DNA of 44,080 bases, taken from the NCBI GenBank assembly GCA_024638965.1, contig JAHEJI010000021.1, forward strand, positions 1-44,080, read 5' to 3'. Positions 1 to 6,558 of this stretch are shown here, piece by piece. Within the stretch, counting starts at the first letter, position 1. Each line of letters opens with the position of its first letter. This DNA is from Planctomycetaceae bacterium (lineage in GTDB: Bacteria; Planctomycetota; Planctomycetia; Pirellulales; Pirellulaceae). The position numbers were made by a program, and so were the translations under genes. Under the pieces are notes generated by a model. It ran no database searches. It was not told the DNA's origin and saw only the letters and a program-made list of their open reading frames with translations.

Positions 1-429
1 ATTCTTTGCCAACCCGGCAAGTAGTTTCGGGCGAGCCAAATCGTGTTGGAAATCTGATTCGCGAAAGTACGGCCAGCAATGTGAATCTCCAGCGGACATT
101 GGATCCGGTTTCCGAATGATACCCAGTGTACAAATTGAAATCAACATTGGAAGACATCCGTATGTCGGGTATTCGTAGGGGCGATTGCTGTGAAGGAACA
201 TGACCCAACGAGCGGTTGTACGACGCGCATCTCGTGGCATTCCATGTTTTCGGCCAATGTAGTGTTCGCGAAAATCGCAGTACCCAGCCCAGAGCTCGCA
301 GTAGACCTGATCTACTGCCAAGTCGGCGTTATCGAGTATCGCGTCGCAACGATCCTCGTACTGATGGTTAGTCATTCTGCCAGATAGAAACTGACGAACG
401 AGTTCAGCGTACTGTCGTCTCGCGTCCAT
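1..429 (-). CDS. Hypothetical protein, integron cassette gene A (3' end outside window)
   Basis: The frame is open from an ATG at 427-429 to the left edge without a stop: 143 codons, C-terminus missing. The start is supported by AGGTG about 5 bases upstream. The translation is a soluble, aromatic- and charge-rich protein without a signal peptide or membrane segment. Clusters such as ELWAGYCDFREHYIGRKHG and RWVMFLHSNRPYEYP look like real coding sequence, but I recognise no family. It lies directly downstream, in transcription direction, of the cassette junction at 458, so it is the third cassette counted from the integrase. About 28 bases separate the junction from the start, as is usual for cassettes, which mostly lack their own promoters. 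No function is proposed. Confidence 0.75.
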   Translation of the reverse strand, partial: MDARRQYAELVRQFLSGRMTNHQYEDRCDAILDNADLAVDQVYCELWAGYCDFREHYIGRKHGMPRDARRTTARWVMFLHSNRPYEYPTYGCLPMLISICTLGIIRKPDPMSAGDSHCWPYFRESDFQHDLARPKLLAGLAKN

Positions 430-450
430 GTTGCACCTGATTGATTGAGG

Positions 451-546
451 CGGATAACGGTCAGGATCACCGAGCCCGGACGGTAATCGTTGCTTCAAAA
501 AATCGCACGCAAGCCGGGCTTCGCGTGCATCCGTTTGTTATCTGGC
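451..546 (-). other. Integron attC recombination site of cassette B
   Basis: This is an imperfect palindrome of about 95 bases lying between the stop of the 555-968 gene and the start of the next cassette. GATAAC at 453-458 pairs with GTTATC at 537-542. GGATCACCGAGCCCGG at 464-479 pairs with 514-532, whose reverse complement is GGATGCACGCGAAGCCCGG. The second arm therefore carries three unpaired bases. Read on the cassette (minus) strand, these extra bases lie on the 5' (R''-L'') arm, where extrahelical bases of attC sites are expected. The recombination point is the G of G/TTATCC at 458. The 3' end of this cassette, GCCAGATAAC (minus strand), is the exact complement of its 5' end, GTTATCTGGC at 976-985. 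That is the hallmark of a cassette that was once a circle. Confidence 0.88.
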
Positions 547-554
547 GCTGTGTC

Positions 555-968
555 TTACCATTGAGCGATCCATTCTCGCAAATCTTGAACATCTTTGTCG
601 GTAGGGAAATGGTCGAAAGTTCGAGAAAATGGCCCGCCACCCGGATATCCTTCCGTACCGCTAACCATAACGAAGCCAATCTCCCAACGTCGGAAATTAT
701 GGTTTGAGCTAGTCGGGTCACGATAAATGAACGCCAGTTTGTATTCCTGTCCATTTTGAATAACGACAACCAATTCCTTCAGGTCATTGTCTTTTGATTT
801 TTCTGGGTGACGCTCAAGCACGAACAGTCGTTCTGAACTTGCTAGAGTCAATTCTTGACGAACCTGTTTTTCCAAAGCCGACTCGACTTTCCAACAAACC
901 TTGATGGCGATGGCGCAGCATAAAGTGGCAAACAAAAGCGAAACAATCGACCATTTTGGTTTTGCCAT
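555..968 (-). CDS. Membrane-anchored hypothetical protein, integron cassette gene B
   Basis: 137 residues. The N-terminus (about residues 8-26, IVSLLFATLCCAIAIKVCW) is one hydrophobic segment after a short basic start, so the protein is either an inner-membrane anchored or a secreted protein. The rest is soluble, with several glycines (SGTEGYPGGGPFS) and a C-terminus rich in Asp and Trp (DVQDLREWIAQW). No known family is recognised. The ATG lies only about 16 bases from the cassette junction, with no clear ribosome binding site between, so translation may depend on upstream readthrough. The stop is about 9 bases before the attC, giving the tight one-gene cassette packing (458-984) typical of integrons. 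Function unknown. Confidence 0.78.
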   Translation of the reverse strand: MAKPKWSIVSLLFATLCCAIAIKVCWKVESALEKQVRQELTLASSERLFVLERHPEKSKDNDLKELVVVIQNGQEYKLAFIYRDPTSSNHNFRRWEIGFVMVSGTEGYPGGGPFSRTFDHFPTDKDVQDLREWIAQW

Positions 969-975
969 TGGTTAA

Positions 976-1094
976 GCCAGATAACGTTAATGTTGACCGT
1001 GCCGACAAGTCAACGTGAAACAAGATTAGAACTTCAAGGCCCCTGGGCAAATGCTTTGGCGGCTACGGTCCAACATATTGTTATACGTTACTAG
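976..1094 (-). other. Integron attC recombination site of cassette C
   Basis: This is an imperfect palindrome of about 119 bases. The arm TGTTGACCGTGCCGACAA at 991-1008 pairs with 1056-1075, whose reverse complement is TGTTGGACCGTAGCCGCCAA. The second arm has one extra G and one extra A, and is otherwise paired except at one position. Outer boxes GATAAC (980-985) and GTTATA (1080-1085) flank these arms. On the cassette strand the two unpaired bases lie in the R''-L'' arm, as in known attC sites. The core site G/TTATCTGG is at 985. The 3' end of cassette C (1080-1094, GTTATACGTTACTAG on +) is nearly complementary to its 5' end (1821-1833, CTAGTCGTATAAC), again the sign of a formerly circular cassette. 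The unpaired middle is about 1009-1055. Confidence 0.9.
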
Positions 1095-1804
1095 TTTGCC
1101 TGCGCGAACAGGAACCCCCACAACACTTCTTCATGCATTGTATATGTGGTCCCTCTTCTTGCATCCTTCCATTTTATTTTTTTCCAGCGAGTCGAAGATC
1201 TCAGCTTGGCCAGATCCTCTCTTGCGGATTGTGGATTTGGCAAAGACAAGGGATCGGTCCGGAAAGTACCGTTTTGTTTGCAATATTCAATGTATTCTTC
1301 TGCCGTTTCTGGTCGCCCAGTGTAGCTGTATCCCCTAGCGAGAATAAAGTATGAATTACCCGAATAAACTACAGGATATAAGGGCCAGTCAGTATCTAAC
1401 ATCGTCAGGTAAGGTAGACTCAATGCGCCAAAACCCGGCCGTCGTAATAGCTCCGAATCTCCTCGATAAAGAATTCGGCAAATCCAACCGATTCGCTCCT
1501 TGATGTCGTGCTTGCTAAGAACCTCGTTTTCGGCAATTCCCTTCAACTCCTTGATTGCGGAGTCCTCACCCATTGCGATGTAGCGATTCGCAGCAGAAGC
1601 AACAATTGAAGCGCTGAATCGTTCGTTCCGAAACAACCGAGGCAACCTTTTGCCGTGGTCGTATTCCCAACTAATCTGCTCTTCGATTGATAATTCTGCG
1701 CCCGTATCCACTTTGGTGGACGTTTCTGGTGGCGTATCCGATTTCTCACAACCGGTCTGCAATATCAGCAAAATTAAAAGGAAAGTTCGGCTGCCCTGAA
1801 TCAT
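1091..1804 (-). CDS. Putative lipoprotein, integron cassette gene C (first cassette)
   Basis: 237 residues. It starts with a short basic N-terminus, a hydrophobic stretch and a lipobox (residues about 8-19, FLLILLILQTGC), so it is probably exported and lipid-modified at Cys19. The mature part begins with an acidic, Thr/Ser-rich linker. It continues as a mainly helical domain containing YFILARGYSYTGRPETAEEYIEYC, which resembles a TPR-like helix pair, but the family is not identified. ATG at 1802-1804 lies about 28 bases after the attI-side junction; GGGG 13 bases upstream is at best a weak ribosome binding site. The stop codon TAG falls inside the first bases of the attC. As the first cassette it should be the best expressed one. 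Confidence 0.82.
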   Translation of the reverse strand: MIQGSRTFLLILLILQTGCEKSDTPPETSTKVDTGAELSIEEQISWEYDHGKRLPRLFRNERFSASIVASAANRYIAMGEDSAIKELKGIAENEVLSKHDIKERIGWICRILYRGDSELLRRPGFGALSLPYLTMLDTDWPLYPVVYSGNSYFILARGYSYTGRPETAEEYIEYCKQNGTFRTDPLSLPNPQSAREDLAKLRSSTRWKKIKWKDARRGTTYTMHEEVLWGFLFAQAN

Positions 1805-1820
1805 TAACTTAGAATCGCCC

Positions 1821-1850
1821 CTAGTCGTATAACAATATAATTATTCAACC
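1821..1850 (-). other. attI-like junction: boundary between integron platform and first cassette
   Basis: On the minus strand the sequence reads ...TTATATTG/TTATACGACTAG, giving a core site G/TTATAC at 1828-1833, identical in type to the two attC core sites. To the right there is no partner arm that could fold with AATATAATTATTCAACC (1835-1850) into an attC palindrome. The site is therefore a single unpaired core, as expected for attI rather than for another attC. The AT-rich stretch just upstream of the junction (minus strand, about 1834-1880) could contain the cassette promoter, but no clean -35/-10 pair can be named. Confidence 0.65.
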
Positions 1851-1857
1851 AAACGGT

Positions 1858-1887
1858 ATGATAAAATGAATATCAGAGTTTTATCAT
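1858..1887. promoter_or_regulatory. Perfect inverted repeat next to attI
   Basis: ATGATAAAA (1858-1866) and TTTTATCAT (1879-1887) form a perfect 9-base dyad with a 12-base centre, about 25 bases from the attI junction. It lies where a cassette promoter or an accessory protein site would be expected. It could be an operator or a protein-binding element. No regulator is identified. Confidence 0.45.
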
Positions 1888-1897
1888 CCGTGCGCTC

Positions 1898-1986
1898 GAT
1901 CTTTACGCATTATCACGAGCAAAATCAGATTGATCTTTACGCATTATCACGAGCGCCCGGTCGGATTTTTGCACATTATCAGAGGC
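1898..1986. repeat. Direct repeats in the integron leader
   Basis: A 23-base unit, GATCTTTACGCATTATCACGAGC, occurs exactly at 1898-1920 and 1932-1954. A diverged copy lies at about 1964-1986 (GATTTTTGCACATTATCAGAGGC). Spacings are 34 and 32 bases, close to three helical turns. The spacers are 9-11 bases, far too short for a CRISPR. The units could be integrase or regulator sites near attI, or the multi-copy transposase sites of an insertion-sequence end of the IS21 kind that has lost its genes. The sequence alone does not decide. Confidence 0.6.
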
Positions 1987-1987
1987 G

Positions 1988-2696
1988 TGTTTTCGTAGTT
2001 TTAGGTTGCTTCTGCATCAAACTCGATCAGCCGCGCTTGCACGCACTCCGTCCCTCTCGGTGACAACCCGCACGAGCCGCCCGCTCGCATTATTGACCAA
2101 CCGCCGTAGCGAATCAAGCTTGCACGCCATACCTACTCAAGTTCAGTATCCTACTCCCATTTCTCACTTAGGGTGGGTCGAACTCGCCAACTGTTGGTGG
2201 GTGGTTGCAAACTCGATTGTTTGGAATAACTAAGTCTACTTCGGTCGAGAAGGACCTGAAGCGAGGAAAAACCCACCAGCGTCATCGTTTGCTCGACGCC
2301 ACCTTACAACCTGTGAGAAATGCGGCTACAGCATTTCTGTTATTGGTGTTCACTCTCGTTTTGTGCCGGAAACAAAAATACACTCGCTTGCGCTTCGGGT
2401 TTGTATAAACCAATTTTGGATTTGCTCTAATTTGGGTAAACGCGGGATCTATCGAAAAAAACTCGTCCATGGCGGAGGGCCAAGCACGCTTCACCGCAAG
2501 TTGGATACAGAATGGACCTCGTGTCCCCGGCGACCCGGCTTGAAAAACTTCCCAGTAGTATACACAATTACACAATCACTAAGCCGATTCCGCGTTCATC
2601 TGGTTGATTCGAAAATGAGTGATAACGGCGGCTGCGTGGTACGAAATTCAATTGGTTTTTGACTCCTCCAAAATCGGGACTGACGCTGGGTTGGAT
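1988..2696. other. Integron leader without a convincing gene
   Basis: There are about 700 bases between the direct repeats and intI. All open frames here are short, lack ribosome binding sites and do not look like protein. The stretch CTCGCTTGCGCTTCGGG at about 2388-2404 resembles a short motif I associate with planctomycete intergenic repeats. GTTGGTGGGT (about 2191) and ACCCACCAG (about 2270) are partly complementary. The promoter of intI must lie in this segment, but I cannot point to it with confidence. Confidence 0.4.
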
Positions 2697-4034
2697 ATGT
2701 CCATTCAAGAATATATTCGGGAATTGGCCGAAGCGGATTACGGCAAGAATGACCAACAGTGGTTTCCAAGCTGGATTCGGAGATTTCGATCGACCTCGCA
2801 AAAGGAAGCGCGCGAAAACGAGCGTCTGGTAGTTTCTCAAGAACTTGTCATTCAGTTTTGTCGCCAACTTTTAAAAAGCGGTACCCCTGCCTGGCAAAGG
2901 CTTCAAGCCGTACGAGCCGTAATCGCCTACCGAAATTTGATACTAAAAACTTCTCAACCCTGTTTGGAGGAAATCCGAAAGACTCTCAACCGACTGTCAA
3001 AACACGAAAATGAAGGCGAAGCGATCACCGACCTTCTTGCTGCGAGAGACGTCGTGGGTGCGATTGATGAAAACGAACCCACGATTCTGCAGCAGATGCG
3101 ACGTGAAATTCGCTTGCAAGGAAAAAAACTGGAAACCGAGCGAGCCTACACTGGTTGGATCAAGCGTTTTATCAACTTTTGCAAATCGGTGCATTTGGAA
3201 AAGTTTTCAGAACCTGAAATTCGAAACTTCCTTAGTCAGTTAGCAGTCCAGCACAACGTTGCGCATAGCACGCAAAATCAGGCCAAATCTGCTTTGTTGT
3301 TTCTTTATCAGGACGTGTTGGGGCGGGAACTTGAGTTTTTGGATGTATCGCCGACTTCGAAACCGGTAAAGTTACCGGTCGTACTCAGCCGTCAGGAAAT
3401 CGGCAGATTACTGCCGCAATTCAGCGGCGTTAGGCAGCTCATGTTCCAGTTGATGTACGGCGCGGGACTTCGCCACAGCGAATGCCGCCGCCTGAGAATC
3501 AAAGACATCTGTTTCGATCAGGGACATCTCGTCGTTCGTGATGGAAAAGGCTCAAAAGATCGAATTGGTATCTTACCCGAGTCCAGTCGTCCGCTGTTGA
3601 GTCAACAGATCGAACGGGCGAGAACGAACCACCAAAACGACTTGAAACAAGGGCATGGCCGAGTCTATTTGCCTCACGCATTAAGCAAAAAATACCCCCA
3701 TGCGAACCAGCAACCAGGTTGGCAATGGGTTTTCTTCAGTCACAAAATCTCCAAGGACCCGCGTAGCGGTGACTGTGGGCGACACCATGTTAGCGAACAT
3801 TTTTTTGGAAGTTTCTTTGCCCGAGCGGTGAAAAAGATAGGAATTGTAAAAAACGCCTCGCCTCATTCGCTGAGACATAGTTTCGCGACGCACCTCCTCG
3901 AAAACGGCTCGGATATTCGCACGGTCCAGGAATTGCTTGGACACAAAGACGTGCGAACGACGATGATCTATTTGCATGTGATGAACAAACCGGGATTGGC
4001 CGTCAAAAGTCCCGTCGATACCCTGTCGGAATAA
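2697..4034 (+). CDS. intI: Integron integrase (tyrosine recombinase) with N-terminal extension
   Basis: 445 residues from ATG 2697; a GTG at 2619 would add 26 residues that look like non-coding sequence. The catalytic set is complete: Arg259 (GLRHSE), Lys284 or Lys287 (RDGKGSKDR), His390 and Arg393 (HSLRHSFATHL), His416 (LLGHKD) and nucleophile Tyr425 (TMIYLHV). What makes it an integron integrase rather than a Xer or phage enzyme is the patch at about residues 318-355 (GHGRVYLPHALSKKYPHA, GWQWVFFS, DPRSG, then RRHH-like GRHH). This patch belongs to the IntI-specific insertion that contacts extrahelical bases of attC. Known IntI proteins are about 320-340 residues; here the usual start corresponds to about residue 125, so about 124 extra residues precede it. 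The gene is divergent from the cassettes, the classical arrangement. Confidence 0.93.
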   Translation: MSIQEYIRELAEADYGKNDQQWFPSWIRRFRSTSQKEARENERLVVSQELVIQFCRQLLKSGTPAWQRLQAVRAVIAYRNLILKTSQPCLEEIRKTLNRLSKHENEGEAITDLLAARDVVGAIDENEPTILQQMRREIRLQGKKLETERAYTGWIKRFINFCKSVHLEKFSEPEIRNFLSQLAVQHNVAHSTQNQAKSALLFLYQDVLGRELEFLDVSPTSKPVKLPVVLSRQEIGRLLPQFSGVRQLMFQLMYGAGLRHSECRRLRIKDICFDQGHLVVRDGKGSKDRIGILPESSRPLLSQQIERARTNHQNDLKQGHGRVYLPHALSKKYPHANQQPGWQWVFFSHKISKDPRSGDCGRHHVSEHFFGSFFARAVKKIGIVKNASPHSLRHSFATHLLENGSDIRTVQELLGHKDVRTTMIYLHVMNKPGLAVKSPVDTLSE

Positions 4035-4048
4035 GAGAAAAAACGCTG

Positions 4049-4720
4049 ATGTGGAATACCGCCAACGGCATCCGAACGCTCGCCGGCGCGGAACGAGAGT
4101 TGATCGTCAATGGGCTGCATGAATTGGTCGATGCGGTCGTCATGGCAAGACTATCGGATGAGTCCGCTTCTCTGGGGATCGCGCTGTTCGATGAGGTGAC
4201 CTGGCAGCAGCAATTGGCTTTGCTGCGAAGAGTTGCTCGTCCGTTGTTGGACCCGAACGCGCCCGTCCCCAAGCCTTCCGCGATCCTCGATGCGACCGTG
4301 GCTGCGATTTACGCCTATCTCGGTGAGATGATCGAATACGAAATCGATGTGCAGAGAACTTCGGTGGAATCCCACGACGACGACACCGGACGCCGCCAGG
4401 ATCTTGTGCGTGCACTCAAAGAACGTCGTCCCGAGGGGGCTTGGCTGGATCCGGAGTGCGCCGTGATGGATGAATGGGAGGTTGCAGTTGAAGTTTGCAA
4501 GAGCTGGGTGCTGTCTGATGAGGATTATAAGTTAAGCGAGCTGGCACTTGATCTCGGCCCTGAGCAAGCGACGGCAAGCAAGGAGTTTTTGGGCATCGAC
4601 AAGGACTACTTCATCGATATCGCCCCGGATTCCCACCAGCAATCGCCCGGAGAAATCTGGGCCGACCTGCTTGAACTGACGACCGGCAGTCGACCCGACC
4701 CAAAAATCCTCGATGATTAG
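4049..4720 (+). CDS. Hypothetical protein directly downstream of intI
   Basis: 223 residues, soluble and acidic. ATG is 14 bases after the intI stop, with only a weak GAGA upstream, so it is probably co-transcribed with intI and may be translationally coupled. The sequence is helical and rich in Leu, Ala, Asp and Glu, for example residues 51-66 (TWQQQLALLRRVARPL) and a region with SELALDLGPEQATASKEF. No signal peptide, membrane segment or known domain is recognised. It appears more GC-rich than the cassettes, suggesting an ordinary chromosomal gene that marks the end of the integron platform. A function in recombination is possible only by position. Function unknown. Confidence 0.8.
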   Translation: MWNTANGIRTLAGAERELIVNGLHELVDAVVMARLSDESASLGIALFDEVTWQQQLALLRRVARPLLDPNAPVPKPSAILDATVAAIYAYLGEMIEYEIDVQRTSVESHDDDTGRRQDLVRALKERRPEGAWLDPECAVMDEWEVAVEVCKSWVLSDEDYKLSELALDLGPEQATASKEFLGIDKDYFIDIAPDSHQQSPGEIWADLLELTTGSRPDPKILDD

Positions 4721-4782
4721 CCAAGGCACGCAAGCGTAGACTGAGTGCAGTACCGTTCAAAGAAGAGATCGAAAACGGTCAT

Positions 4783-4876
4783 GTCATCCTGAACGAGCCT
4801 AGGCGACTGAAGGATCTCTCGTGTTTTTGCGCGAGATTCCTTCCGCCGCGGTGGACTAAAGCTCTCTCAGAATGAC
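4783..4876. repeat. Dispersed palindromic repeat, full copy
   Basis: The element starts GTCATCCTGAACGAG, continues to GAAGGATCTCTCG, has a short T-rich centre, and returns as CGCGAGATTCCTTCC to end TCTCTCAGAATGAC. The two ends are inverted copies of a GTCATCCTGA-type border. Partial or half copies occur at 7728-7765, 22581-22625, 23903-23942, 36731-36754 and 37758-37788, always between genes or at gene starts. It looks like a non-coding MITE/REP-like family. Confidence 0.75.
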
Positions 4877-5126
4877 TTTGGATATTTCCTTGCTTCATTA
4901 AACGGTATTGAGATTGAGTGAACCGCGAAAATCACGAAAAACGCGGAAATGAACCAGCCGAAGCGTGCCAGGCTGGGGAGGGACAGGCTGTCGTACTTTG
5001 AGTTCCTCGCAAAAAAAATTGCAGCGTAACGGCAAGAGGGACCCCCGCGATCAATGTTGTTCCAAATTCGGCCCACCGATATTATGCGTGGTCTGTTGTT
5101 TCCTGTAATGGGCGTAGGGCCGGAAT
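4877..5126. other. Intergenic stretch without a gene
   Basis: No convincing gene is seen between the palindromic repeat and the sulfotransferase. A short repeat-like run (AACCGCGAAAATCACGAAAA at about 4920) sits in it. A 69-codon minus-strand frame here translates this repeat-like sequence and has no ribosome binding site. Confidence 0.4.
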
Positions 5127-5981
5127 ATGAATTCTTGGAAGTCGGTTTCGATGCGACGAGTGCGACGCAATTTATTGCGCATTTTTGGACGCGAGTCAGC
5201 CATGCCTACGCATCCCTTTGTACAACAACATCGGCGTCATTTGAGACATAACGATATATTTGTGGTTTCCTATCCACGTTCAGGAAATACCTGGATGAGG
5301 TTATTGCTTACGGAAATTGTGCAACCATTTGTAGGGACAAGAACTGAGGTAGATCGTGCGATTGGATATGGTGAGGTAATCCCGGATCTCGATCGTGGTT
5401 TCTGGCCGAAGACCCACGTCGAATTCACGATGCCGTTTCGCCTTTTTAAGACTCATAGCGTTTATCATCCGATTATCAAGCATGCGATCGTGGTGATCCG
5501 CAATCCGGCCGACTGCCTTTGCTCTTATTTCCACTTATTCCGCCGTCGCAATCCGTCGGATAAACGCGTCCGTGCGGGCATTGACGCATTTTGTTTGCAT
5601 AACGTTGACGACTGGTGCATTCACGTTGCCTCATATCTTGAAACCAGTCGAAACAAATCGTTGAGATCGTTTTGGACGAGTTACGAACAATTGCACGCGC
5701 AGCCGACTCTAGTTTTAAAATCGGCAGCCGCTTGTTTGGGCTTAGACACCACTGACGCTGCATGTCAAAAGGCTATTGAAAACAATCGTTTTGACAAACT
5801 TCGTGCGACCGAACACCTCGGATCGAAATTCCACGAATACTTTTTTCGCGTCGGACAGCTTAATAGCGGACGAAACGAACTTCAGGCCGATACAATAAAC
5901 ACAATCGAGCAAAGAACTTTCGAGATCTATGGCGAGGCGAAGAGACAAATAAAATCGATGCAAAATCGCTCAGCGGCGTAA
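5127..5981 (+). CDS. Sulfotransferase domain protein
   Basis: 284 residues. VVSYPRSGNTWMRLLL (about residues 46-61) is the 5'-phosphosulfate-binding loop of PAPS-dependent sulfotransferases, and VIRNPADCLCSYFHLF (about 118-133) is the 3'-phosphate-binding motif. A C-terminal region with NNRFDKLRATE fits the end of the fold. The enzyme should transfer sulfate from PAPS to an unknown acceptor, such as a carbohydrate or small molecule; planctomycetes carry many such genes. ATG 5127 has GCCGGAA just upstream; a second Met at codon 26 is possible, since the first 40 residues are basic and poorly conserved-looking. It stands alone between intergenic regions. Substrate unknown. Confidence 0.85.
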   Translation: MNSWKSVSMRRVRRNLLRIFGRESAMPTHPFVQQHRRHLRHNDIFVVSYPRSGNTWMRLLLTEIVQPFVGTRTEVDRAIGYGEVIPDLDRGFWPKTHVEFTMPFRLFKTHSVYHPIIKHAIVVIRNPADCLCSYFHLFRRRNPSDKRVRAGIDAFCLHNVDDWCIHVASYLETSRNKSLRSFWTSYEQLHAQPTLVLKSAAACLGLDTTDAACQKAIENNRFDKLRATEHLGSKFHEYFFRVGQLNSGRNELQADTINTIEQRTFEIYGEAKRQIKSMQNRSAA

Positions 5982-6173
5982 ATCAAGAATCGGCACTGAT
6001 TTTCAAATGTTATTCTCGATTCAGGCAGATACTGCATTAAATATTGCGTCCGATGGATCTATCGGCATCAAAGTTGCAGCAATATCCACTTGGCTGGTTC
6101 TACGTGAATTGGGGTGAACGACGGATAAGTCGAATATCGCAAACCGCAGCCAAAACTAAAAAGGAGCAACAGA

Positions 6174-6368
6174 ATGGTCTATTTTGCAATAATCGAAGTC
6201 GATGACGGATTTACGATCATTGAGGTGAAGGACGATCAATCGGTCGAGGAAATCGCGGTCCGTGAAGGCGGCATTCTGGTTGATTCGGGACCTTACTCGA
6301 GCTACGAAGAGGCATGCGATGCGCTGGATCAGTTGGAAGTCGAAGACGACGAGATCGATGCCGTTTGA
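6174..6368 (+). CDS. Small acidic hypothetical protein
   Basis: 64 residues, very acidic, without signal peptide or membrane segment. AAGGAG lies 7 bases before the ATG, the clearest ribosome binding site in this part of the window, so the small gene is very likely translated. The sequence alternates short strands and helices (FAIIEVDDGFTIIEV, then SYEEACDALDQLEVEDDE). It could form a compact alpha/beta unit. It is separated by about 190 bases on each side and is not obviously in an operon. Function unknown. Confidence 0.75.
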   Translation: MVYFAIIEVDDGFTIIEVKDDQSVEEIAVREGGILVDSGPYSSYEEACDALDQLEVEDDEIDAV

Positions 6369-6558
6369 CAATGCCTTGAAACATGGGCAAAAATGACGCT
6401 GATCAACGGTAATTCACATTCGCGTTGATGTGCATTTTCGCTCGGTCATGCGTGCAACGAATTGAGATTCAGTCGCGGCGTCACCGTTTTCCATCATTCT
6501 TCAAAGACGAGCCGCCAATAGCAGATCGGAAGGACCTTTTTTCGGTCAGCCGCATCCA

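Noticed and set aside
190..387. 65-codon plus-strand frame
   Set aside because: It lies opposite the cassette A gene, which has the better start and protein-like sequence.
1898..1986. CRISPR-like array
   Set aside because: Only two exact and one diverged unit, with 9-11 base spacers and no cas genes.
4867..5076. 69-codon minus-strand frame
   Set aside because: Overlaps repeat-like sequence, no ribosome binding site, no family features.
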